Below are positions 26,701 to 34,768 of a stretch of DNA of 64,000 nucleotides, piece after piece. The notes beneath the pieces are model-generated. The model was not told the DNA's origin. It ran no database searches and was given only the letters and a program-made list of their open reading frames with translations. Position 1 is the first letter of the stretch. The number at the start of each line of letters is the position of its first letter. The position numbers and the translations under genes are program-made. Source of the stretch: VXMO01 sp034422835 (GTDB lineage Bacteria > Chloroflexota > Dehalococcoidia > UBA6926); contig DAOUJJ010000011.1 in assembly GCA_034422835.1 (NCBI GenBank), positions 1 through 64,000 on the forward strand, in the 5' to 3' direction.

Positions 26701-27514
26701 CGCAGACCCGGGATCCATCGAGGACGCCTTGGGCCGCGCCTACATCGCGCATGAGTCCGGCGCAGTCCGCGCAACGGGCGAACATGGAGAGCCGACGTTC
26801 GAGCAGGAAATCGCGGAGGAGTGGCTGCAGGAGAAGGGCATCGACCCGGCACCCGTGTTCAGCGACCGCACCCGCGGCGTCGCCAAGGACGTGTGCCTGC
26901 GGCTCTGGCTGGACCAGCAGGGAGTGTCCCACAAGAAGCTGGATGCAGACGGCGTTGTGGCGAAGACGGAAGAGCACTTCCGGAAGAGCGGCAACCATCC
27001 GCCGATCTTCGGCAAGGTGATTCTGCGTGACGGACGCACGGGTGAGCCGTTCGGTCAGCCTGTAACTGTCGGTTACATCTACATGCTCAAGCTGATCCAC
27101 CTCGTTGAGGACAAGATTCACGCCCGCTCGACGGGCCCGTATTCGTTGATTACGCAGCAGCCGTTGGGCGGAAAGGCACAATTCGGCGGCCAGCGGTTTG
27201 GAGAGATGGAGGTCTGGGCGTTGGAGGCGTACAGCGCAGCCCACAACCTCCAGGAGATGCTCACGATCAAGTCGGACGACGTGCAAGGTCGGCAGCAAAC
27301 GTATGAGGCCATCGTAAAGGGCGAGGACGTGATTGAGCACGGCATCCCGGAGTCCTTCCACGTCCTGCAGATGGAATTACAGAGCCTGGGCCTCGCAATC
27401 GAACTGCTGCAAGACCCGGACGTTCCGGCTCTGGAAATGGCCCTCAGCGGGGCCTTGCGCGTGGATGACTTTGGCGACGGAGACATGGAGGAGAGAGAGA
27501 ATGACGGATCCTAG
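23747..27514 (+). CDS. rpoB: RNA polymerase subunit beta
   Basis: A 1255-residue beta subunit. The rifampicin-pocket region (about 25000-25150) has [20 protein letters not shown], then [24 protein letters not shown]-type [18 protein letters not shown] and the C-terminal [22 protein letters not shown] are canonical. AGAGAGGAG lies 6 bases before the ATG at 23747. rplJ and rplL, which often precede rpoB, are absent; a DUF4143 ATPase gene is there instead. It overlaps rpoC by 14 bases. Confidence 0.97.
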   Translation: [1255 protein letters not shown]

Positions 27515-30500
27515 CTTCAGCGCAATACGAATCTCCCTCGCCTCCCCGGACCAGATCCGGTCGTGGTCCTACGGCGAGGTCACCAAGCCTGAGACGATCA
27601 ACTACCGCAATCAGAAGCCTGAAAAGGATGGGCTCTTTGATGAGCGCATCTTCGGTCCGACCAAGGATTTCGAGTGCTACTGCGGCAAGTACAAGCGTAT
27701 TCGCTACCGCGGCGTGATTTGCGACCGCTGCGGCGTTGAAGTGACGCGCGCCAAGGTGCGGCGTGAGCGGATGGGGCACATCAATCTTGCCGCCCCCGTC
27801 GCTCATATCTGGTTCGCCAAGGGCACGCCGAGTTGGCTCGCCATGCTGCTGGACATGACGCCCCGCAACCTGGAGCGAGTCCTTTACTACGCCCAGTACG
27901 TGATCATTGAGGTGGATGAGGAACGCAAGCAGGACCTCATTGATCAGTACGTGGAGCATGAGGACAAGCTCCTTGAGGAGATCCGCGCCGATCTGGACGC
28001 CAACGTCTCCGCCATCCGTGAGCAGAGCACGCGGGAACTCGCCGAGCGCCGCGCGATGATCGAGGCTGATGTCGATGCCCTGCGCACCGGCCTGCCCCAG
28101 TTGGTGGGCCAGAACGCCAGCGACACCATCAGTGTTCATGGGCGCACGCTGGTGGAGAAGGGCGATGAAATCACCGAGGAGAGCGTTGCCTCCCTTGATG
28201 CCGTGCTTGAGGAACTCATCACGGAGTCAGTGGAACAGCAGGGCGGCGCCCAGCAGGAAATTGCCACTCTCCAAAAGGAGGCCCAGGAACGCATCCAGGA
28301 GGCTCGCAAGGCGTGGGACTCCCGCCGAGGCGACCTGGAGCAGCTGCAGCCCCGCAAGACCATGACCGAGAACGAGTTCAAGGAGCGCAACGAGCAGTAC
28401 GGCTCCCTGTTCCGTGCCGGCATGGGCGCGGAGTCGCTGCTGGAAATCATCAGCACGATGGACCTTGAAGAGCTTCGTGAGACGCTCCACGCCGAGGCCA
28501 TCGGCTCCACCGGGCAGAAGGCCAAGAAAGCGGCCAAGCGCCTGCGTGTCGTCGAGGGATTCCGCAAGAGCGACAACAAGCCGGAGTGGATGATCCTGAC
28601 CGTGCTGCCCGTGCTGCCGCCGGACCTGCGCCCCATGGTGCAGTTGGACGGCGGGCGTTTCGCCACGAGCGATCTGAATGACCTTTACCGCCGTGTTATC
28701 AACCGCAACAACCGCCTCAAGAGGCTCATGGAGCTTGGCGCGCCGGACATCATCGTCCGCAATGAGAAGCGGATGCTCCAGGAAGCCGTCGACGCGTTGG
28801 TCGACAATGGCCGCCGCGGACGCGCCATCACCGGCAGCCACAACCATACGCTCAAGTCGCTCTCAGACATGCTGCGCGGCAAGCAGGGGCGTTTCCGCCA
28901 GAACCTGCTTGGCAAGCGCGTGGACTACAGCGGACGTTCTGTCATCGTTGTCGGCTCCACCCTGAAGCTGCACCAGTGCGGCCTGCCGAAGCAGATGGCG
29001 CTTGAGTTGTTCAAGCCGTTCGTGATGCACCGGTTGGTGCTGCACGGCATCGCGCCGAACATCAAGAGCGCAAAGCGCATGGTGGACCAGAAGCGCCGCG
29101 GCGAGGTATGGGACCTCCTGGAAGAGGTGATCACGGAGCGCCCGGTGTTCCTGAACCGCGCCCCCACCCTGCACCGCCTCGGCATCCAGGCCTTTGAGCC
29201 GGTGCTTGTTGAGGGCAGCGCCATCCAGATTCATCCGCTCGTCTGCGCGGCGTACAACGCCGACTTTGACGGGGACCAGATGGCCGTCCACGTGCCGATC
29301 GGCCGCCGCGCCGTGGAAGAGGCGCGCAAGCTGATGATCTCCACGCACAACATGCTGCTGCCGAGCTCCGGCGAGCCGATTGTCGCCCCGACGCTCGACA
29401 TCGTCGTCGGCATCTATTACCTGACGACGACGGTGCAGGGCGCGCAGGGCGAGGGCCAAGGCTTCATCACGTATGACGATGCCAAGCTGGCTCATGACCT
29501 CGGACAGATTGACCTCCGGGCGGAGATCCGCATACGCGAGGGCGTGGCCGTCAGCGCCGACGGCAACACGCGGCTGAACCTGCTGCCGCGCCTCGTAATG
29601 AGCGAGGATGGCCGCACGGAGATCGTTGAACTGAATCTCCAGGAAGAGATGCCGGATGGTTGGACGCTGGAGCCGCTGACGACGAGCGTCGGTCGGATTC
29701 TCTTCAACCAGGTGCTGCCAAGCGCGGTAACCTACCGCAACGAAATCGTAGACAAGAAGGCGCTCAAGGAAGTCGTTACCGAGTGCTATCGCTTTGAGGA
29801 CAACGACTCCACTGCCCTGATCCTCGATGCTCTCAAGAAGCTCGGTTTCCACTACGCGACGGAGTCCGGCCTGACCATCGCCTTGAACGATGTCGTCGTT
29901 CCGCCGGAGAAGGCGGGGATGCTGGAAAAGGCCGAGGAAGAGGTGTCCGTGGTTCAGCGCAACTTCCAGCGCGGCCTCGTGAGCGAGGATGAGCTGGAAG
30001 AGCGGGTCATTGAGATTTGGCAGGGCGTTAACCGGGAGATGGAAACGGTTATCGAGACCCGCCTCCGCGAGTTTGGAAACCTGTACCTGATGGCCGGCTC
30101 CGGCGCGAAGGGCAACATCGCCCAGATCAAACAGATGGCCGGGATGCGCGGGCTGATGGCAGACCCCAAGGGCAAGATTCTGCCGCTGCCGATCCGCTCC
30201 AGTTTCCGCGAAGGCCTGAGTGTGCTGGAATACTTCATCTCAACGCACGGCGCGCGCAAGGGGCTCGCTGACACGGCTTTGCGGACGGCTGACTCCGGCT
30301 ACCTCACACGCCGCATCATCGACGTGGCCCAGGATGTCATCGCCAACGATGACGACTGCGGCACGCTGGACGGCGTATGGATTGACGGCGAGACGATGGA
30401 TCGCCTGCTGGGTTCCCTTTCGGAGCACATTCTCGGCCGCATGGCCGCCGCTCCGGTTGCTGATCCAAACACCGGGGAAATCATCGTCGATCGCAACGAG

Positions 30501-31898
30501 GAAATTGATGAAGATAAGGCAGCGCAGATTCAGGACGCCGGAATCAACCGCGTCTTCGTGCGCAGCCCGCTGACCTGCCAGTCTCCGCATGGCATGTGCC
30601 GCTTCTGCTACGGCCGGTCACTGGCGCGGGGAAGGTTGGTGGAGGCCGGCGAGGCCATCGGCATCATCGCCGCGCAGTCCATCGGCGAGCCCGGCACACA
30701 GCTCACCATGCGGACGTTCCACACGGGCGGCGTCGCCGGCGTGGACATCACGAGCGGCTTGCCGCGTGTCGAGGAAATCTTCGAGGCGCGCGTGCCCAAG
30801 CTCGTCGCGCCAATCTCCGAGATCGACGGCGTTGTCGAAGTGACCGAGGATGCCAACGGCAGGCGCGTCCGCGTGGTCAACGAAGAGACCGTTGCAGAGG
30901 ACTACCAGATTCCCGAGGGCTTCGAGGCTCGCGTCAAGTCCGGCGATTTCGTCGACTCGGGCGCGGAACTCGCGGGGCCCGCGGCCAAACCCAAGACCCG
31001 CAGCCGCCGAAAGAAGGCTGCAGAGGAAGAGACGGCAGAAACCACTGCGCCCGTCCCGGCTCCGATCACCGCGGCCATGGACGGCGAGGTGACGGTGCAT
31101 GGCGACACGATGACCATTGTTCACCGTGACGTCGATGACCGCACCTACCAGGTTTCGCCAAACGTGCGCATCCTGGTTGAAACCGGCCAGCGCATTGACG
31201 CGGGCACTGCGCTCGCCGAGGGACCGCTGAACCCGCAGGATGTCCTGCGCGTCCGCGGCAAGGACGCCGCGCAGCGCTACCTCGTGGATGAGGTCCAGCG
31301 CGTGTACCGCTCTCAGGGCGTCGTCATCCACGACAAGCACATCGAGATCATCGTCCGCCAGATGCTGCGCCGCGTGCGTATCGAGCAGCCCGGTGACACC
31401 GAGTTTCTACAGGGTGAGCTTGTCGACCGGTTCCTGTGGCAGTCCGTCAACGAGAAGGTCATTGCAGAGGGCGGCGAGCCGTCGCTGGCAGTGTCCGTCC
31501 TGCTCGGCGTGACAAAGGTATCGCTCAGCACGGAGAGCTTCCTTGCGGCGGCGTCCTTCCAGGAGACCACGCGCGTCCTTACCGAGGCGGCGCTGCTTGG
31601 CAAGGTTGATCGACTTGTCGGCCTCAAGGAAAACGTCATTATCGGGCGTCTCATTCCTGCGCGGCTGGGTGTCGGCGACGACATCGATGACGATCTGCTC
31701 GAGGCAGGCGGTGTGGCGACGGCTCTTGCCGATCCGGACGAGGCCTTCGACGAAGACGAGAGCGACGCCGGATTGGAGCGCATCTTCAAGGCAGCCTTTG
31801 GCGACGACGGGGACGACTTTGACCTTGACCTGGACGACGACGATGACGACGACGATTTCCCTGATATCGGGGAGGCAGACATCGGGTCTGACGACTAA
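27501..31898 (+). CDS. rpoC: RNA polymerase subunit beta'
   Basis: A 1465-residue beta' subunit. The N-terminal zinc ribbon (CYCGKYKR and CDRCG), the catalytic NADFDGDQM (about 586-594) and the bridge-helix/trigger-loop region (MRTFHTGGVAG) are intact. Two additions stand out: a Lys/Arg-then-Glu-rich insert (KTRSRRKKAAEEETAETT) near 31000, and an acidic tail of about 35 residues with a run of aspartates. The ATG at 27501 has GGAGAGAGAG before it and overlaps the end of rpoB, so translation is coupled. Confidence 0.97.
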   Translation: MTDPSFSAIRISLASPDQIRSWSYGEVTKPETINYRNQKPEKDGLFDERIFGPTKDFECYCGKYKRIRYRGVICDRCGVEVTRAKVRRERMGHINLAAPVAHIWFAKGTPSWLAMLLDMTPRNLERVLYYAQYVIIEVDEERKQDLIDQYVEHEDKLLEEIRADLDANVSAIREQSTRELAERRAMIEADVDALRTGLPQLVGQNASDTISVHGRTLVEKGDEITEESVASLDAVLEELITESVEQQGGAQQEIATLQKEAQERIQEARKAWDSRRGDLEQLQPRKTMTENEFKERNEQYGSLFRAGMGAESLLEIISTMDLEELRETLHAEAIGSTGQKAKKAAKRLRVVEGFRKSDNKPEWMILTVLPVLPPDLRPMVQLDGGRFATSDLNDLYRRVINRNNRLKRLMELGAPDIIVRNEKRMLQEAVDALVDNGRRGRAITGSHNHTLKSLSDMLRGKQGRFRQNLLGKRVDYSGRSVIVVGSTLKLHQCGLPKQMALELFKPFVMHRLVLHGIAPNIKSAKRMVDQKRRGEVWDLLEEVITERPVFLNRAPTLHRLGIQAFEPVLVEGSAIQIHPLVCAAYNADFDGDQMAVHVPIGRRAVEEARKLMISTHNMLLPSSGEPIVAPTLDIVVGIYYLTTTVQGAQGEGQGFITYDDAKLAHDLGQIDLRAEIRIREGVAVSADGNTRLNLLPRLVMSEDGRTEIVELNLQEEMPDGWTLEPLTTSVGRILFNQVLPSAVTYRNEIVDKKALKEVVTECYRFEDNDSTALILDALKKLGFHYATESGLTIALNDVVVPPEKAGMLEKAEEEVSVVQRNFQRGLVSEDELEERVIEIWQGVNREMETVIETRLREFGNLYLMAGSGAKGNIAQIKQMAGMRGLMADPKGKILPLPIRSSFREGLSVLEYFISTHGARKGLADTALRTADSGYLTRRIIDVAQDVIANDDDCGTLDGVWIDGETMDRLLGSLSEHILGRMAAAPVADPNTGEIIVDRNEEIDEDKAAQIQDAGINRVFVRSPLTCQSPHGMCRFCYGRSLARGRLVEAGEAIGIIAAQSIGEPGTQLTMRTFHTGGVAGVDITSGLPRVEEIFEARVPKLVAPISEIDGVVEVTEDANGRRVRVVNEETVAEDYQIPEGFEARVKSGDFVDSGAELAGPAAKPKTRSRRKKAAEEETAETTAPVPAPITAAMDGEVTVHGDTMTIVHRDVDDRTYQVSPNVRILVETGQRIDAGTALAEGPLNPQDVLRVRGKDAAQRYLVDEVQRVYRSQGVVIHDKHIEIIVRQMLRRVRIEQPGDTEFLQGELVDRFLWQSVNEKVIAEGGEPSLAVSVLLGVTKVSLSTESFLAAASFQETTRVLTEAALLGKVDRLVGLKENVIIGRLIPARLGVGDDIDDDLLEAGGVATALADPDEAFDEDESDAGLERIFKAAFGDDGDDFDLDLDDDDDDDDFPDIGEADIGSDD

Positions 31899-31928
31899 GG
31901 TTCCTGCAACAAAACAAGTAGGTAGCAA

Positions 31929-31959
31929 GGGGGGCGGCGCAATGCGCCGCCCCCCTTTT
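31929..31959 (+). terminator. Terminator of the rpoBC operon
   Basis: GGGGGGCGGCGC (31929-31940) pairs perfectly with GCGCCGCCCCCC (31944-31955) over an AAT loop, followed by TTTT. It lies 31 bases after rpoC. Confidence 0.93.
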
Positions 31960-31999
31960 CTTGTGGCATACTGTGGACTCAGATGGAAAGGTTGTATGC

Positions 32000-32245
32000 A
32001 TGAGCCCGGAGATGGTGTCGGTAATCGGTGTCGGCGTCGGTTTGGCTGCGTTGACCTTTGGTCTTTTTGGCTGGATCCGAGCCGATATGGCGAGGATGCG
32101 TCAAGAATGGCGAGACGAGATGTCACTGTTTCGCCAGGAAATGCGGCAAGAACTCCGCAGCAGTGAGCAGCGCATCGTTAATGCCATCACCAATCACCGC
32201 CATCCTCAACCTGATGGGGAGCCAGTTTTCACTCAGCCGGTGTAG
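32000..32245 (+). CDS. Small membrane protein with coiled coil
   Basis: An 81-residue protein: one hydrophobic segment (VSVIGVGVGLAALTFGLFGW, about 6-25) then a charged heptad-like helix rich in Arg, Glu and Met (MARMRQEWRDEMSLFRQEM), ending in a short polar tail. The ATG at 32000 has GGAAAGG upstream. It recalls anchored helix proteins such as those seen beside membrane enzymes, but I do not recognise a family. The DUF1461 gene follows 24 bases downstream on the same strand. Confidence 0.6.
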   Translation: MSPEMVSVIGVGVGLAALTFGLFGWIRADMARMRQEWRDEMSLFRQEMRQELRSSEQRIVNAITNHRHPQPDGEPVFTQPV

Positions 32246-32269
32246 TTTCGTGACCCGGCCTGGTCAATA

Positions 32270-32998
32270 GTGGTCGTGTTACCTTTACGACTCTTCCAGG
32301 CGCTCGGTTTATTGGTAATCCTTGCCCTGCCCGCCCTGTTCATCACGACAAACGTCCGAATCGCCTTCCACAGTCAGACCGTCTATACCTACGCCATCGA
32401 TGCATTTGACGCGCCGGAGCGAACAGGCGTCGAACGCGATGAACTCATAAAGGGCACTGCCGGACTCATCGACTATTTCGAGTCGGATGAGGACCTGATC
32501 ACGACGGAAATCGTCGTCAACGGAATCAGCGAGCCGCTGTTCACCGAACCGGAGGCCATACACTTCCGGGACGTGCGAGACCTGCTGCAACGCGTCTATT
32601 TCGTACAGACCGTGGCGACCGTCATCATGCTTGCCGCTTTGATTGCGGCTATCGTCGCCGCGACGCGCGGACGGCGGGAATTAGCCGCACTTGTCTTTCG
32701 CCGCATCCGTCAGAGCGCTGTGTGGACGGTGGTGGCAATCATCGGAATAGGTCTATTTGCCGCGCTGGGCGGATTCAATTTCCTCTTCCTGCAATTCCAC
32801 CTGCTCAGCTTCTCCAACGACCTGTGGCGGGGAACGGCGGACGACAGGATGATTCAACTCTTCCCGCAGTTATTCTTCCTGCAGGCCACGCTGCTCATCG
32901 GCTTTGCAGCCATTGTTGAGATGGGGGTGGCATGGGTGGGAGCGACGATGTCCCTACGGGCATTGGAACCGTCGGATGTCCCGGAGGACGGCAGCTAG
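32270..32998 (+). CDS. DUF1461 (TIGR01906-type) integral membrane protein
   Basis: A 242-residue protein with four hydrophobic segments (about 7-27, 112-132, 150-175, 205-228) and a long external loop after the first. FTEPEAIHFRDVRDLL matches the conserved E-x2-H-x2-DV segment of DUF1461. The related Lit enzyme transfers lipoprotein acyl chains, but this protein's role is not established. Start is a GTG at 32270; a second GTG 6 bases later is possible. Its end overlaps lipA by 4 bases, convergently. Confidence 0.7.
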   Translation: MVVLPLRLFQALGLLVILALPALFITTNVRIAFHSQTVYTYAIDAFDAPERTGVERDELIKGTAGLIDYFESDEDLITTEIVVNGISEPLFTEPEAIHFRDVRDLLQRVYFVQTVATVIMLAALIAAIVAATRGRRELAALVFRRIRQSAVWTVVAIIGIGLFAALGGFNFLFLQFHLLSFSNDLWRGTADDRMIQLFPQLFFLQATLLIGFAAIVEMGVAWVGATMSLRALEPSDVPEDGS

Positions 32999-33873
32999 CG
33001 TCCCGCCTGTTCCTCCGCGTGGTAGGAGCTTCGGACGAGGGGGCCGGACTCCACGTGCTTGAAGCCGCGCGCCATCCCTTCGTCCCGTAGCTCAACGAAC
33101 TCTTGAGGCGTATAGAACCTGTCCAGCGGCACATGTGAGGGTGTTGGCCGCAGGTACTGACCGATGGTGAGAATGTCGCATCCAACGCTGACCAGATCAT
33201 CCATCGTTGACAGGAGTTCCTCGCGTGTCTCACCCAAGCCGACCATGATGCCGGACTTCGTGCGCATGCCTGCGCGCTTGGCCCGCTCCAGCAGCTCCAG
33301 CGACAGCCAATAGTTTCCCCGGGGCCTCACCGCACGAAACACGGACGGCACACTTTCGATGTTGTGGTTGAGGACATCCGGCGCAGCATCCATCACTGTG
33401 CGGAGCGCGTCCCAATTCCCCGCGAAATCCGGAATGAGCACCTCAACGCCGACACCTGACGCAATGCGCCTCACTGCGCTGATGGTCTGCGCAAAGATGG
33501 ACGCGCCGCCGTCGGGAAGGTCGTCACGGTCAACTGACGTGATAACGGCATACGTGATGCCCATGCGGTGGACGGCTTGCGCGACACGCAAGGGCTCAAG
33601 CGCATCGACCACGCCGCCCGGGTCCCCGGTCTTGACGGCGCAGTAACGACAGGCGCGCGTGCATGTATCGCCAAGGATCATGAACGTCGCCGTGCCGCGG
33701 TCCCAGCAGTCGCCGATGTTGGGGCAGCGCGCCTCCTCGCAGACCGTATGAAGCGAATTGCCTTCGACAAGCGCCTTCAACTTGCGATACCGCTCGCTGC
33801 CCGGTGCGGGAACCTTGAACCACTCCGGCAGGCGGCGTGGGCGCGGAACGGGCTGTTCAACTGTCAAGGTCAT
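32995..33873 (-). CDS. lipA: Lipoyl synthase
   Basis: A 292-residue radical-SAM enzyme that inserts two sulfurs into octanoyl groups on lipoyl domains. The auxiliary cluster site CEEARCPNIGDC and the radical-SAM motif CTRACRYC are intact, as is the C-terminal RSSYHAEE. The ATG at 33873 (MTLTVEQPVPRP) is preferred to an upstream one at 33915. lipB is not in the window. Confidence 0.95.
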   Translation of the reverse strand: MTLTVEQPVPRPRRLPEWFKVPAPGSERYRKLKALVEGNSLHTVCEEARCPNIGDCWDRGTATFMILGDTCTRACRYCAVKTGDPGGVVDALEPLRVAQAVHRMGITYAVITSVDRDDLPDGGASIFAQTISAVRRIASGVGVEVLIPDFAGNWDALRTVMDAAPDVLNHNIESVPSVFRAVRPRGNYWLSLELLERAKRAGMRTKSGIMVGLGETREELLSTMDDLVSVGCDILTIGQYLRPTPSHVPLDRFYTPQEFVELRDEGMARGFKHVESGPLVRSSYHAEEQAGR

Positions 33874-33937
33874 CGTGCTCACCAGAATACCATCGGCGGC
33901 ACAAGCTATACTCAATCAGTCCCCATAGGTACATAAC

Positions 33938-34624
33938 ATGCATGTCGCGTTGTTGACCACCCAGGAGGCGCCGGCCTTTACCGACCTGACGGCCGCATTC
34001 GACCGTGAGGTCATCACCTGCACGCCACTCACTGAGGAAGACGACCTCGATGAGTTCTCACAGGGCCCGCATGACATCCTGATCATTGACATGGCAGGGT
34101 CCCTTGCGCGAGCCGCATCTGTCCGTGAGATTGCCTCCGCCTGCCACAAGGATGTTTACGTCCCTGTCCTTGGACTGATGCGCCCCGGGCAGCTCCGCGA
34201 AATCGAGGCATCGCTGGGACTGGATGATTTCGTCCTGGTTCCTGCCGACCCTGGGGAAGTCATCGCCCGCCTTGCCCTGCTTTACGCCCGGCATCGCGCC
34301 CGTTCCGCCAACGAGGATGAGATAAACGTTGGCGATCTCCGCATCAATCTCGCGCGTTATGAAGTCTGGGTGGGAGTTCGGCAGGTCACACTCACATTCA
34401 AGGAGTACGAGCTGCTGCGCATCCTTGCCTCGCGTCCCGGCCACGTTTTCACGCGCAACACGCTGCTGGACGTGGTATGGGGTTACGACTACTTCGGCGG
34501 CACGCGAACCGTGGACGTCCACGTGCGGCGCTTGCGCAGCAAGATCGAGGACCCCACCCACACCTTCGTTGAAACGGTACGCAACGTGGGGTATCGACTC
34601 CGCGCCAACCCTGATTCGCGCTAG
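33938..34624 (+). CDS. Atypical OmpR/PhoB-type regulator, GlnR-like
   Basis: A 228-residue protein. The C-terminal winged helix (about 125-225: LTFKEYELLRILASRPGHVF, then RTVDVHVRRLRSKIED) is typical OmpR/PhoB. The N-terminal receiver keeps the central aspartate (D51 in LIIDMAG) but has TTQE where the acidic pair belongs and lacks the KP near residue 100 (VPADP). GlnR of actinobacteria is also an OmpR-type protein with a receiver that works without phosphorylation. No histidine kinase is adjacent, and two glnA genes follow. Regulation of nitrogen genes is therefore a reasonable inference. Confidence 0.75.
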   Translation: MHVALLTTQEAPAFTDLTAAFDREVITCTPLTEEDDLDEFSQGPHDILIIDMAGSLARAASVREIASACHKDVYVPVLGLMRPGQLREIEASLGLDDFVLVPADPGEVIARLALLYARHRARSANEDEINVGDLRINLARYEVWVGVRQVTLTFKEYELLRILASRPGHVFTRNTLLDVVWGYDYFGGTRTVDVHVRRLRSKIEDPTHTFVETVRNVGYRLRANPDSR

Positions 34625-34648
34625 ACAGCCGCCTGCATTTTGCGGACT

Positions 34649-34664
34649 GTAACACGTTCGTAAC
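34649..34664 (+). promoter_or_regulatory. GlnR-box-like GTAAC-N6-GTAAC before glnA
   Basis: GTAAC occurs twice, 11 bases apart (34649 and 34660), the period of GlnR boxes described in actinobacteria (GTnAC-N6-GAAAC). It lies 105 bases before the glnA start, just downstream of the regulator gene. Confidence 0.5.
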
Positions 34665-34768
34665 CCAACACCCTGCCCGCGTCAGCATTCTGGTTGTGGG
34701 GGCAGGGACTGACCACGCGTCAGGCTCCCTCCGATGAATTGGCGGAACAACACCGGAAGGAGTTTTTG

